Assembly: GCF_900104745.1 (NCBI RefSeq)
Contig: NZ_LT629732.1
Coordinates: 5,195,981-5,259,980, forward strand
Length of the DNA stretch: 64,000 bases
From: Actinopolymorpha singaporensis
GTDB taxonomy: Bacteria; Actinomycetota; Actinomycetes; Propionibacteriales; Actinopolymorphaceae
Direction of reading: 5' to 3'
Shown here: piece by piece, positions 29,240-36,958 of the stretch
Numbering within the stretch: the stretch's first letter is position 1
How the letters are laid out: each line of letters starts with the position of its first letter
Notes under the pieces: generated by a model
Told to the model about the DNA's origin: nothing
Databases searched by the model: none
Seen by the model: the letters and a program-made list of their open reading frames with translations, nothing else
Translations under genes and position numbers: made by a program

Positions 29240-29875
29240 ATGACTGATCACGCCCGCGCCGAACGCCGAGCGCTCGCCGACCTGCTGGACGCACTGGGCC
29301 CGGACGCACCCACTCTGTGTGCCGACTGGAGCACGTCCGACCTCGCCGCCCACCTGGTGATCCGGGAGAGTGACCCGCTGGGCGCCGCGGGCATCCTGCT
29401 GCCACCGCTCGCCGGCAAGACGAAGGAACGCATGGCCGGGCTGGTCGGGAGGCTCGGCTACACCGGGCTGGTCGACCGGTTCCGTCAGGGCCCTCCCTCG
29501 TGGTCTCCGGCCCGGCTGCCGGTGGTGGACCGCGCCGCCAACACGGTGGAGTTCTTCGTCCACCACGAGGACGTGCGGCGCGCCCAGCCGGAGTGGACTC
29601 CGCGCGAGCTGCCGGGTGACTTCGAGGACCTCCTGTGGCGGCGGGTCGGCAGCGCCGGCCGGATGCTGTTCCGCCGGTCCGCCGCCGGGGTGCTGGTGGC
29701 CCGGCCGGACGGGGCCACCGCACGGGTCCGCAACGGTGAGCCGACCGCCGTCCTGTCCGGGCTCCCGAGCGAGATCACGCTGTACATGTTCGGGCGCAGG
29801 GGCGCGTCCCGGGCCGAGGTCGGCGGGCCGCCGGCGGCGGTCCAGGCGCTGGCCCACGCCCCGCTCGGGGTCTGA
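29240..29875 (+). CDS. TIGR03085 family DinB-like metal-binding protein
   Basis: 211 aa. The N-terminus (ARAERRALADLLDALGPDAPTLC and DLAAHLVIRE) and the central ANTVEFFVHHEDVRRA are diagnostic of TIGR03085, an actinobacterial relative of mycothiol-dependent maleylpyruvate isomerase and DinB proteins. The metal ligands are probably the His residues in AAHLVI and FFVHHEDV. In many actinobacteria it is encoded near hisI and trpE, so its presence one gene away supports a once-compact his-trp locus. The biochemical role is unknown, possibly thiol-dependent detoxification. Confidence 0.88.
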   Translation: MTDHARAERRALADLLDALGPDAPTLCADWSTSDLAAHLVIRESDPLGAAGILLPPLAGKTKERMAGLVGRLGYTGLVDRFRQGPPSWSPARLPVVDRAANTVEFFVHHEDVRRAQPEWTPRELPGDFEDLLWRRVGSAGRMLFRRSAAGVLVARPDGATARVRNGEPTAVLSGLPSEITLYMFGRRGASRAEVGGPPAAVQALAHAPLGV

Positions 29876-29891
29876 CGGCCCAGCGGCTCGT

Positions 29892-29913
29892 CCCGGACCA
29901 CGGCGAGTCCGGG
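29892..29913 (+). terminator. Hairpin after TIGR03085 gene
   Basis: CCCGGAC and GTCCGGG form a 7-bp stem with an 8-nt loop, 17 nt past the stop. A TGTAACCT element follows at about 29922 and could belong to the ykoEDC promoter. Confidence 0.5.
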
Positions 29914-29943
29914 CGGCCCGGTGTAACCTTCGGGCGGACGGAA

Positions 29944-30017
29944 GCAGGACCAGCAGACAGCAGGACCAGCAGACAGCAGGACCAGCAAGACCAGCAAGAC
30001 CAGCAAGACCAGCAAGG
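29944..30017. repeat. CAG-rich tandem repeats upstream of the TPP riboswitch
   Basis: Two 16-bp copies of GCAGGACCAGCAGACA start at 29944 and 29960. A partial third runs into four copies of a 9-bp unit (GACCAGCAA). The array ends about 14 nt before the riboswitch and lies in the probable 5' leader. It may separate the promoter from the aptamer or be a slippage-prone minisatellite. Confidence 0.75.
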
Positions 30018-30030
30018 ACAACAGCAGACG

Positions 30031-30126
30031 ACAGGGGAGCGCGGAAGCGCTGAGAGTGCGGGGCCGCCAGTGATGGCGCCGCCCGCAGACCCTCGAACCT
30101 GATCTGGGTAATGCCAGCGCAGGAAG
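30031..30126 (+). ncRNA. TPP (thiamine pyrophosphate) riboswitch aptamer
   Basis: The conserved THI-box elements appear in order: GGGGAGC, GCGCTGAGAGTGCGG, then after a variable P3a hairpin (GGCCGCCAGTGATGGCGCC region) GCAGACCCTCGAACCTGATC, and TGGGTAATGCCAGCGCAGG. These form the P2/P3 pyrimidine-sensing and P4/P5 pyrophosphate-sensing helices. It precedes ykoEDC, a thiamine-precursor transporter, so TPP should repress uptake. The platform hairpin that covers the ribosome site is listed separately. Confidence 0.95.
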
Positions 30127-30228
30127 TCGGTCTGTCCGTTCGTCACCGGGTCCGCGCCGGGCCGATCGACCGATCGGGCGGTGCGGAGCACCTAGCGGCG
30201 AGCCGGACCTGTGGCACTCGGCCGCGTC

Positions 30229-30249
30229 TCCTCCCCGGTTCAGGGAGGA
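30229..30249 (+). promoter_or_regulatory. SD-sequestering hairpin (riboswitch expression platform)
   Basis: TCCTCCC (30229-30235) can pair perfectly with GGGAGGA (30243-30249), which is the Shine-Dalgarno of ykoE, 5 nt before its ATG. Pairing would hide the ribosome site, so control by the upstream aptamer is probably translational. The 100 nt between aptamer and hairpin could hold the competing anti-sequester strand. Confidence 0.6.
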
Positions 30250-30254
30250 CGTTC

Positions 30255-30875
30255 ATGACCCAGGATGTGACCTCGACCGCGGCGCGCGGTCAGCGGCCGG
30301 TCAACCGGCGGTGGCGCACTGTCGACATCGTGGTCGCGGCGGTGGTAGCAGTGGCGTTCGGCGTTGTGTTCGTCGCCTGGGGCGCGATGTACACCGCGGT
30401 CGGCCCGGTCTTCGCCGGCTTCAAGCCGGCCCAGGCGGTGCTCTACGGCATGTGGCTGCTTCCCGGCGTGCTCGGCGGCCTGCTGATCCGCAAGCCGGGC
30501 GCCGCGGTGTTCACCGAACTCGTCGCCGCCGCCGTCTCGGCCTTCCTGGGTGTCGACAGTCCGCTGGCGATCATCCTCTACGGCCTGGTCCAGGGTCTCG
30601 CCGCGGAACTGGTCTTCGCGGCGTTCCGCTACCGCCGGTGGCGGCCGCCGGTGGCACTGCTCGCCGGCGCGGTCGCCGGGGTGGTCCCGGCCGTGATGGA
30701 CAACGTCCTCTACAACGTCGCGTGGGCGCCGACCTGGAAGCTGGTGTACGGCGTCCTCGTGGTGGTGAGCTCCGTCGTCATCGCGGGGGCCGGCTCGTTC
30801 GCGCTCGTCCGGGCACTCGCCGCCACCGGTGTGCTGGCGCCGTTCGCGTCCGGCCGGGAGCAGACGCCCCGGTGA
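30255..30875 (+). CDS. ykoE: ECF transporter substrate-specific component (YkoE family)
   Basis: 206 aa with five to six membrane helices (VDIVVAAVVAVAFGVVFVAWG, AVLYGMWLLPGVLGGLLI and others). YkoE-type S components bind hydroxymethylpyrimidine or thiamine, and the TPP riboswitch upstream supports that. Conserved features are PGVLGGLLIRKPGAAVFTEL and FLGVDSPLAIILYGLVQGLAAELVF. The start is ATG 30255 after GGGAGGA. The stop overlaps the ykoD GTG as GTGA. Confidence 0.9.
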   Translation: MTQDVTSTAARGQRPVNRRWRTVDIVVAAVVAVAFGVVFVAWGAMYTAVGPVFAGFKPAQAVLYGMWLLPGVLGGLLIRKPGAAVFTELVAAAVSAFLGVDSPLAIILYGLVQGLAAELVFAAFRYRRWRPPVALLAGAVAGVVPAVMDNVLYNVAWAPTWKLVYGVLVVVSSVVIAGAGSFALVRALAATGVLAPFASGREQTPR

Positions 30876-32410
30876 GCGCGGCGGCGTCGGCGTCCCCGTC
30901 CGCTGCGTCCCGGCCCGGTCCCCCGCTGTCGATCCAGGCACGCGGGTGGTCGTTCCGGTACGCCGGCCGGCAGACGTGGGCGGTCCGGGACCTCGAGCTG
31001 ACCGTCGAGCCCGGCGAGCGGGTACTGCTCGCCGGGCCGTCCGGCGGCGGCAAGAGCACCCTGCTCACCGGGCTCGCCGGACTGCTCGACGCCGAACAGG
31101 CCGGCGACGTCGAGGGGGCCCTGCTGGTCGGCGGTGCGCCTCCGGCGCGGGTACGCGACCGGATCGGCCTGGCGTTCCAGGATCCGGAGACGCAGCTGGT
31201 GATGGCGCGGGCCGGCGACGACGTGGCGTTCGGGCTGGAGAACCGCGCCGTGCCCACCGAGCGCATCTGGCCGCGGGTCGACGAGGCGCTCGCGCTGACC
31301 GGTTTCCCGTACGACCGGGACCACCCGACCGGCCGGCTGTCCGGCGGGGAGAAGCAGCGGCTCGTCCTGGCCGGCGTGGTGGCGCTGCGCCCGGACCTGA
31401 TCCTGCTGGACGAGCCGACCGCCAACCTCGACCCCGACGGAGCAGCGCTGGTACGCCAGGCCGTCGACCAGGTGGTCGCGGCCACCGGAGCGACGCTGGT
31501 CGTGGTGGACCACCGGGTCGGTGACTGGCTGCCGATGGTGGATCGGGTGGTGGTGCTCCGGGCCGGCGGCGGCGTGCTCGCCGACGGTACCCCGGAGAAG
31601 GTCTTCGCCGCCGGCCACGGGTCGCTGGCCGCAGCCGGAGTGTGGATCCCGGGCGAAATCCCGGCGCCGCGCCGGACCGCTCCGAGCAGGCCGGCCGACC
31701 TGCTCACCGCTCAGGCGGTCGGCTACACCTACCCGGCTGCCGAACGGCCCGCCCTCGCCGACGCCGACCTGCGGCTGTCGGCCGGTGAGGTGGTCGCGGT
31801 CACGGGCGCTAACGGCTCCGGAAAGTCCACCCTCGCCATGCTCACCGCCGGGTTGCTCAGCCCGTCGGCGGGTGAGGTGAGGGTCTCCCCCGACCTGTCG
31901 TCCGGTCTGTTCCCGAGGCTCGCCGCAGGCCGCCGGAGATCCGGCGAGCGCCGGCCGTTGCACCGCTGGCGCGCGGCGCAGCTGGTACGCGCGGTGGGCA
32001 CTGTCTTCCAGGATCCCGAGCACCAGTTCCTCACCGCGAGCGTGCGGGCCGAGCTCGCCCTCGGGCCCCGGCTCGCCGGCCTCTCCCGCGGCGACACCGG
32101 TCAGCGGGTGGACGAGCTCCTGCACCGGCTCGCCCTGGACCACCTGGCCGACGCGAACCCGTTCACGCTGTCCGGCGGGGAGAAGCGCCGGCTGTCGGTG
32201 GGCACCGCGCTGGCGAGCGGGCCGCGGGTCCTCGTCCTGGACGAGCCGACGTTCGGGCAGGACCGGCGTACGTGGGGCGAGCTGGTCGACCTGCTCGCCG
32301 AGCTGCGCGACGACGGCCACGCGATCTGCTGCGTGAGCCACGACCGCGACCTGATCAGCGTGCTCGCAGACCGGGAGGTCCGCGTGCGGTCCGGGCGGGT
32401 GATCGGGTGA
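30872..32410 (+). CDS. ykoD: ECF transporter duplicated ATPase subunit (YkoD)
   Basis: 512 aa with two ABC domains in one chain. Domain 1 has Walker A GPSGGGKST, the Q-loop in FQDPETQLV, signature LSGGEKQR and Walker B LILLDEP. Domain 2 has GANGSGKST, FQDPEHQFL, LSGGEKRR and VLVLDEPTFGQD. It powers import by YkoE and YkoC. The GTG start lies in the ykoE stop and its own stop overlaps ykoC by 4 nt, so the three are translated as a unit. Confidence 0.93.
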   Translation: MSAAASASPSAASRPGPPLSIQARGWSFRYAGRQTWAVRDLELTVEPGERVLLAGPSGGGKSTLLTGLAGLLDAEQAGDVEGALLVGGAPPARVRDRIGLAFQDPETQLVMARAGDDVAFGLENRAVPTERIWPRVDEALALTGFPYDRDHPTGRLSGGEKQRLVLAGVVALRPDLILLDEPTANLDPDGAALVRQAVDQVVAATGATLVVVDHRVGDWLPMVDRVVVLRAGGGVLADGTPEKVFAAGHGSLAAAGVWIPGEIPAPRRTAPSRPADLLTAQAVGYTYPAAERPALADADLRLSAGEVVAVTGANGSGKSTLAMLTAGLLSPSAGEVRVSPDLSSGLFPRLAAGRRRSGERRPLHRWRAAQLVRAVGTVFQDPEHQFLTASVRAELALGPRLAGLSRGDTGQRVDELLHRLALDHLADANPFTLSGGEKRRLSVGTALASGPRVLVLDEPTFGQDRRTWGELVDLLAELRDDGHAICCVSHDRDLISVLADREVRVRSGRVIG

Positions 32411-33213
32411 GCATCCTCGCCGAACCCATCGTCACCGACCCGGACGCGCCGGCCACCCGGCTGAACCCGGTCACCAAGATCGTCGCAGCCCTCGTGATCC
32501 TGGCCGGACTGCTGCTCACTGCCGACGCGGTGACGCCGGCCATCGTCCTCGGCGCCGAACTGGTCGCCATCGCCGCGGCCGGGCTGCGGTGGCGGATCCT
32601 CCTCCGCCGGCTGGTGTTGCTGTTCGTCACCGTCGCCGGGCTGGCGTTGTCCACATTGCTGTTCACCGACCAGACCGGCGGAACGGTGTGGCTCGATGCC
32701 GGTCCGTTGCACGTGTCCAGCCAGAGCCTGCTGGCCACCGTCTCGGTGGTGACCCGGGTGCTCGCCATCGCGTTGCCGGGCGTGGTGGCGTTCGCCTCCA
32801 CCGACCCGACCGAGTTCGCCGACGCGCTGGTGCAGCACTTCCGTACGCCGCCCCGGTTCACCTTCGGCGCGCTGGCGGCGTTCCGGCTGCTGCCGGTGCT
32901 CGGCGACGAGTGGCGGACCCTGCTACTCGCCCGCCGTGCGCGCGGGCTGGACGCCGGCCGGTCGCCGGTACGCCGGGCCCGGCTGTTCGCCTCCGGCGTG
33001 TTCGCCCTGCTGGTGGTGGCGATCCGGCGTGGGGTCCGGCTGGCGACCGCCATGGAGTCGCGCGGCTTCACCGACCGGCCGGACCGCACGCTGGCCCGGC
33101 CCCGGCCGCTGCGCCGGGCGGACTGGGTGTTCGTCGCCGCCACGGTCGCGGTCGTCGCGGGCGCCACCGCGGTCAGCGTCGCCCTGGGCACCTGGCGGTT
33201 CCTGTTCTGGTAG
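32407..33213 (+). CDS. ykoC: ECF transporter transmembrane T component (YkoC)
   Basis: 268 aa, GTG start in a GTGA overlap with ykoD. It is a CbiQ-type energy-coupling protein with about five helices and the cytoplasmic coupling motif LLLARRARGLDAG, where the A-R-G triplet contacts the ATPase; a second ATAMESRGF is present. It completes the TPP-regulated YkoEDC thiamine-precursor importer. Two terminator hairpins follow. Confidence 0.92.
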   Translation: MSILAEPIVTDPDAPATRLNPVTKIVAALVILAGLLLTADAVTPAIVLGAELVAIAAAGLRWRILLRRLVLLFVTVAGLALSTLLFTDQTGGTVWLDAGPLHVSSQSLLATVSVVTRVLAIALPGVVAFASTDPTEFADALVQHFRTPPRFTFGALAAFRLLPVLGDEWRTLLLARRARGLDAGRSPVRRARLFASGVFALLVVAIRRGVRLATAMESRGFTDRPDRTLARPRPLRRADWVFVAATVAVVAGATAVSVALGTWRFLFW

Positions 33214-33259
33214 CGAACGCGGGCAACGGGACGAGCCTCCGGACCGGCCAGACCCGCGC

Positions 33260-33318
33260 CCGGACCCCTGACATCTGTCACGGGTCCGGCCCGCCCGACC
33301 CACACGGGACGGGCGGGC
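33260..33318 (+). terminator. Double hairpin terminator after ykoEDC
   Basis: The first hairpin, 33260-33289, has arms CCGGACCC/GGGTCCGG with an inner TGA/TCA extension. The second, 33289-33318, has arms GCCCGCCC/GGGCGGGC and is followed by GTTCCTT. The two adjacent stems should give strong termination before the PH-domain genes. Confidence 0.7.
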
Positions 33319-33340
33319 GTTCCTTCGCCACACTGAGCGG

Positions 33341-33853
33341 GTGACTGTCGCCGACCAACGCCAGCCCGCACTCGAGCTTCGTCCACCCCGGCACCGCGTC
33401 GCACCTCGAGCCACGCGCTACTGGGCCGCCCGCGCCGGCGCGGGCTGGTTGTTGCTGCTCGCCGTACAGGTCGGGTGGTGGGTGCTCGCCGGCGGCGCCA
33501 CCGGCTGGCGGGCGGCCGGCGTGGTGGCAACTGTCGTCCTCGGCGCCGCCCACGTGACGGTGATGCCGCGCTGGCGCTACCACGTGCACCGCTGGGAGGC
33601 CACCGACGAGGCCGTCTACACCCAGTCCGGCTGGTTCGACCAGGAACGCCGGATCGCACCGGTGTCCCGGATCCAGACCGTGGACAGTGAACGCGGCCCG
33701 CTTGAGCAGCTCTTCGGACTGTCGAACGTCACCGTCACCACCGCCTCGGCCGCCGGTCCGCTGAAGATCCGCGGCCTGGACCGCGACACCGCCGAGCGGC
33801 TGGTCGACGAGCTCACCCGGACCACACAGGCCAACCAGGGGGACGCGACGTGA
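33341..33853 (+). CDS. PH domain (DUF304/YdbS-like) membrane protein
   Basis: 170 aa from GTG 33341. Two membrane helices at about 29-70 are followed by a bacterial PH (bPH2/YdbS) domain (WRYHVHRWEATDEAVYTQSG, ERRIAPVSRIQTVDSERGPLEQLFGLSNVTVTTAS). Small YdbS-like proteins usually pair with a longer YdbT-like protein, as here, and the stop overlaps the next start by GTGA. B. subtilis YdbST is linked to resistance to membrane-active compounds; a similar envelope role is inference. Confidence 0.85.
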   Translation: MTVADQRQPALELRPPRHRVAPRATRYWAARAGAGWLLLLAVQVGWWVLAGGATGWRAAGVVATVVLGAAHVTVMPRWRYHVHRWEATDEAVYTQSGWFDQERRIAPVSRIQTVDSERGPLEQLFGLSNVTVTTASAAGPLKIRGLDRDTAERLVDELTRTTQANQGDAT

Positions 33854-35493
33854 CCGAGCTCGGCACCCCGCCCGCCGGCACCCCTCCCGCCGACACCGCG
33901 AACGCGACCGACACCGGGAGCTGGCGGCGGCTGAGCCCGCGGATGCTAGCGGTCCACCCGGTGCAGGAACTCCTCCGCTCGCTGCCCGCGCTGCTCGGCG
34001 TCGCGGTGGCCGGGAGCACCAGCGGTCACGGCCCGCTGTGGGGCCTGGTCGGCCTGGTCCTCGTGGTCGCCCTCGGAACCCTGCGGTGGTTCACCACCAC
34101 CTACCGCATCTCTCCCGCGCACGTGCAGGTCCGCCGCGGTCTGCTGCGCCGCCGGGTGCTGACCGTCCCTCGTGACCGGGTACGCACCGTCGACGTCACC
34201 GCGAACGCGATGCACCGGCTGGTGGGGCTCGCCCGGGTCGAGATCGGCACCGGCCGTTCGGACCGCAAGGGCGAGCAGGGGCTGAAGCTGGACGCCCTCG
34301 CTGCCCCGGACGCCCACCGCCTGCGCGAGGAACTCCTGCACCGGCTGCGGCCCGGCACGGCGTCCGCTGCGGCGCCCGAAGCGGCGGCGGCACGCGCATC
34401 GACGACCGCACCGCCACCGGCCCGTACGAACACCTCGGAGCAGGAGACCAGGCTGGCGACCCTGGACCCACGGTGGGTGAGGTACGGGCCGTTCACGCTG
34501 TCCGGGTTGCTGACCGTCGGCGTGGTCGCCGGTTTCGGCTCCCGCGCGGTGTCGGAGGCGAAGATCGACCTGAGCAAGGTCGGCCCGGTGCGCGGGCTGC
34601 TCGACCAGGTACGCGGCGCGGGCTGGCTGGTGGGGGCGGTGGAGGTGGTCGTCGCGCTGCTGGCCGTCTGTGTCCTCGCGTCCACCCTGGCCTACGTCCT
34701 GGCGTTCTGGAACTACCGGCTGACCCGGCATCCGGGCGGGACCCTGCACGTCGACCGCGGCCTGATCACCACCCGCGCCACCAGCATCGAGGAGCGCCGG
34801 ATGCGCGGTGTCGAGCTCAGCGAGCCGCTGTCCCTGCGGCTGGCCGGCGGGGCACGGTGCATCGCCGTCGCCACCGGGCTCCGGGTCGGCCGGGGCGCTG
34901 AACGCGGCGGTTCCCTGCTGCTTCCCCCGGCGCCGCGCGAGGTCGCCCTGCGGGTGGCAGGCGAGGTGTTCGGCGGAGCCGAGCCGTACGCGACCCCGCT
35001 CGTCCCGCACGGGCCGAAGGCGGTGCGCCGCAGGTTCACCCGCGCACTCGGACCGACCGCCCTCGTGGTCGTCGTACTGGCCGCCCTGCACGAGGTCGCC
35101 GGGCTTCCCTCGTGGGTCTGGCAGGCCTCACTGGTGTTGCTCCCGTGCGCCGCGCTGATCGCCGGCGACCGGGCGCGCAGCCTCGGCCACGCGCTCCGCG
35201 ACGGCGTGCTGGTCTGCCGGTTCGGTTCGCTCGTACGCCGCCGCAACGTGCTGACCTGCGATGGTGTCCTGGGATGGAACCTCCGGCAGTCGTACTTCCA
35301 GCGCCGCGCCGGGCTGACGACACTGGTGGCGACGACCGCGGCCGGACGGCAGCACTACGAGATCCCGGACGTCGAGACCGCCGAGGCGGTCCGGGTGGCC
35401 GACGCCGCCGTACCCGGTCTGCTGACGCCGTTCCTCGTCCGGCCGGAACCCCTGACCAGGACGTCCGGGGTCACTCCTCGGGGGTCTCGCTGA
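33850..35493 (+). CDS. PH domain (YdbT-like) membrane protein
   Basis: 547 aa. Helix pairs alternate with PH-like domains: helices at about 45-77 then RISPAHVQVRRGLLRRRVLTVPRDRVRTVDV, helices at about 210-300 then TLHVDRGLITTRATSIEERRMRGVE, and helices near 400-435 then LVCRFGSLVRRRNVLTCDGVLGW. It thus has three repeats of the DUF304 module. An Ala/Pro/Thr-rich loop lies at about 170-200. Translationally coupled to the short YdbS-like gene. It converges with the XRE regulator, sharing 23 nt at the 3' ends. Confidence 0.85.
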   Translation: MTELGTPPAGTPPADTANATDTGSWRRLSPRMLAVHPVQELLRSLPALLGVAVAGSTSGHGPLWGLVGLVLVVALGTLRWFTTTYRISPAHVQVRRGLLRRRVLTVPRDRVRTVDVTANAMHRLVGLARVEIGTGRSDRKGEQGLKLDALAAPDAHRLREELLHRLRPGTASAAAPEAAAARASTTAPPPARTNTSEQETRLATLDPRWVRYGPFTLSGLLTVGVVAGFGSRAVSEAKIDLSKVGPVRGLLDQVRGAGWLVGAVEVVVALLAVCVLASTLAYVLAFWNYRLTRHPGGTLHVDRGLITTRATSIEERRMRGVELSEPLSLRLAGGARCIAVATGLRVGRGAERGGSLLLPPAPREVALRVAGEVFGGAEPYATPLVPHGPKAVRRRFTRALGPTALVVVVLAALHEVAGLPSWVWQASLVLLPCAALIAGDRARSLGHALRDGVLVCRFGSLVRRRNVLTCDGVLGWNLRQSYFQRRAGLTTLVATTAAGRQHYEIPDVETAEAVRVADAAVPGLLTPFLVRPEPLTRTSGVTPRGSR

Positions 35494-36352
35494 GCACGTG
35501 CTCGGCCGCCCGCACGAAGTAGGAGACCGAGTCCGCCGGGCTGAGCGCCATCGCCCGCAGGTGGTCGAACGCCAGGCTGTGGCGGTAGACCTCGGCGTGG
35601 CTCTCGACGTAGCGGTTGGCGGTCATCGTCTCGACGTACACCGCCTCCGGCTCGTGTGGGTTGGGAAACTCGAGGATGTCGAACGAGCCGGCGCTGGCCG
35701 GGTGCGCACCCGCCGAGGCGGGCAGCACCTGCACCGTCACGGTCCCGCGTTCGGCGTACTCACGCAGCCGGTCGTACTGCTCTGCCATCACCTTGGCCGA
35801 ACCGACCATCCAGGTCAGCGCGGGCTCGGCGATCACCAGCCAGAACCGCAGCGGGTCGGCCTCGCGGGCCAGCAGCCGCTGCCGGGTCATCCGCGCCTCC
35901 ACCCGGCGGTCGATCTCGGCGGGCGAGGACAGGCCCATCGTGGCGCCGCGGATGATCTCGCGGGCGTAGGCCTCGGTCTGCATCAGGCCGTGGATCAGGT
36001 GAGCGCTGTAGGAGCGCATGCCGGAGAGCTGCGCCTCCAGCTCGATGTAGTCGACGTAGTCGCTCGGCAGGAACTCCGCGTAGGCGTCCCACCAGCCCTT
36101 GGTCCGTGCCGTCCGGGTCTTGCTGAGGATGGCCGTTCGGCGGCCTTCCTCGACGTTGTAGAGGTCGAGGAGCAGGTTGAGGTCCTTCAGGCTGACGCCC
36201 ACGACCGCGGTCTCGATCCGGCTGATCTTGGCGACCGACCAGCCGGTTTCGGTGGCGACCTCCTCCAGCGTCACCTGGGCACGTTCGCGGAACATCCGTA
36301 GCTCCGCGGCGAGCCGGCGGCGCTGGATCGTGGGAGGTTTCGTACTCGGCAT
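35471..36352 (-). CDS. XRE-family regulator with DUF5753 (Scr1-type)
   Basis: 293 aa. An N-terminal helix-turn-helix (LRMFRERAQVTLEEVATETGWSVAKISRIET, about 18-48) is followed by the DUF5753 domain (HLIHGLMQTEAYAREI, RQRLLAREADPLRFWLVIAEPAL, VLPASAGAHPASAGSFDILEF). Such genes are abundant in mycelial actinobacteria, often beside a small DUF397 gene; none is seen here. It diverges from a small Cys protein and a PCMT-like gene, likely targets of its regulation. Confidence 0.92.
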   Translation of the reverse strand: MPSTKPPTIQRRRLAAELRMFRERAQVTLEEVATETGWSVAKISRIETAVVGVSLKDLNLLLDLYNVEEGRRTAILSKTRTARTKGWWDAYAEFLPSDYVDYIELEAQLSGMRSYSAHLIHGLMQTEAYAREIIRGATMGLSSPAEIDRRVEARMTRQRLLAREADPLRFWLVIAEPALTWMVGSAKVMAEQYDRLREYAERGTVTVQVLPASAGAHPASAGSFDILEFPNPHEPEAVYVETMTANRYVESHAEVYRHSLAFDHLRAMALSPADSVSYFVRAAEHVLSETPEE

Positions 36353-36481
36353 CGCGTCTTCCCCGTGTGGCCGTGTCCAGAAGATGTTTTGTCATTCGAT
36401 ATTGCGGGAAGTAGTCCGTCTTCGCACCAGGATCAGCCCAACCCATCCGGCACGACACAAGTGCAAATTTACGCATTGGTG

Positions 36482-36510
36482 TTGTAGGTGGCGGTGCTCG
36501 GGATTACGGT
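36482..36510 (+). promoter_or_regulatory. Promoter in the XRE/small-gene divergent region
   Basis: TTGTAG (36482-36487), 17 nt, TACGGT (36505-36510) fits a sigma-70-type promoter for the plus-strand genes. The 210-nt divergent region is AT-richer than its surroundings. A near-palindrome TGCAAATTTACGCA at 36462-36475, just upstream of the -35, could be the XRE operator. Confidence 0.4.
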
Positions 36511-36562
36511 CGACTCAGGATCGTGCACCCAGAGCCATCACTCGACGGGGGAGGTTCGTGCG

Positions 36563-36958
36563 ATGGCAACGACACCCGAGCGTCTGGGGCATTCGGGCCG
36601 GTTGCCGACGTCGTACCCCGATGTCGGCTTCCTCCCACTCCAGCATGACCGGCCACCGCGGCCGGAAACCGAGGTCGGCACCGAGGTCATCACCGACGCC
36701 GACCCCGAGGCTCTGACGGAAGCTCTGACCCAACTGGATCACCGCGCGAGGGATCTCGCGTCGATCCACCGACCGGACCGGGACCCGTTCCGCTGGCACC
36801 GCCGCTGGGGTTCGCTGCCCTGGCTCGGGCACGACCGCCCGCCGTTGTGCGTCTTCTGCCGACGGCCGTGGCTGTGTCCGCCCGCTGCCTGGGCGCACGC
36901 CCAGCTGTCCACCCTGAGGTGCTCCGCCCCCGAGCACCCCCGCCAGGAGGCCCCCTGA
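36563..36958 (+). CDS. Small hypothetical protein with Cys motif
   Basis: 131 aa from ATG 36563, preceded by GGGGGAGG at 36547-36554; an upstream GTG at 36488 lacks such a site. The protein is hydrophilic with an acidic helix (DPEALTEALTQLDHRARDLASIHRP) and a C-terminal aromatic/Cys segment (LCVFCRRPWLCPPAAW) that could bind a metal. I recognise no family. The stop overlaps the next ATG (TGATG), so it is translated with the PCMT-like protein. Confidence 0.6.
   Translation: MATTPERLGHSGRLPTSYPDVGFLPLQHDRPPRPETEVGTEVITDADPEALTEALTQLDHRARDLASIHRPDRDPFRWHRRWGSLPWLGHDRPPLCVFCRRPWLCPPAAWAHAQLSTLRCSAPEHPRQEAP

Noticed and set aside
29944..30017. Possible CRISPR-like array
   Set aside because: Units are 9-16 bp, directly abutting, with no spacers and no cas genes.
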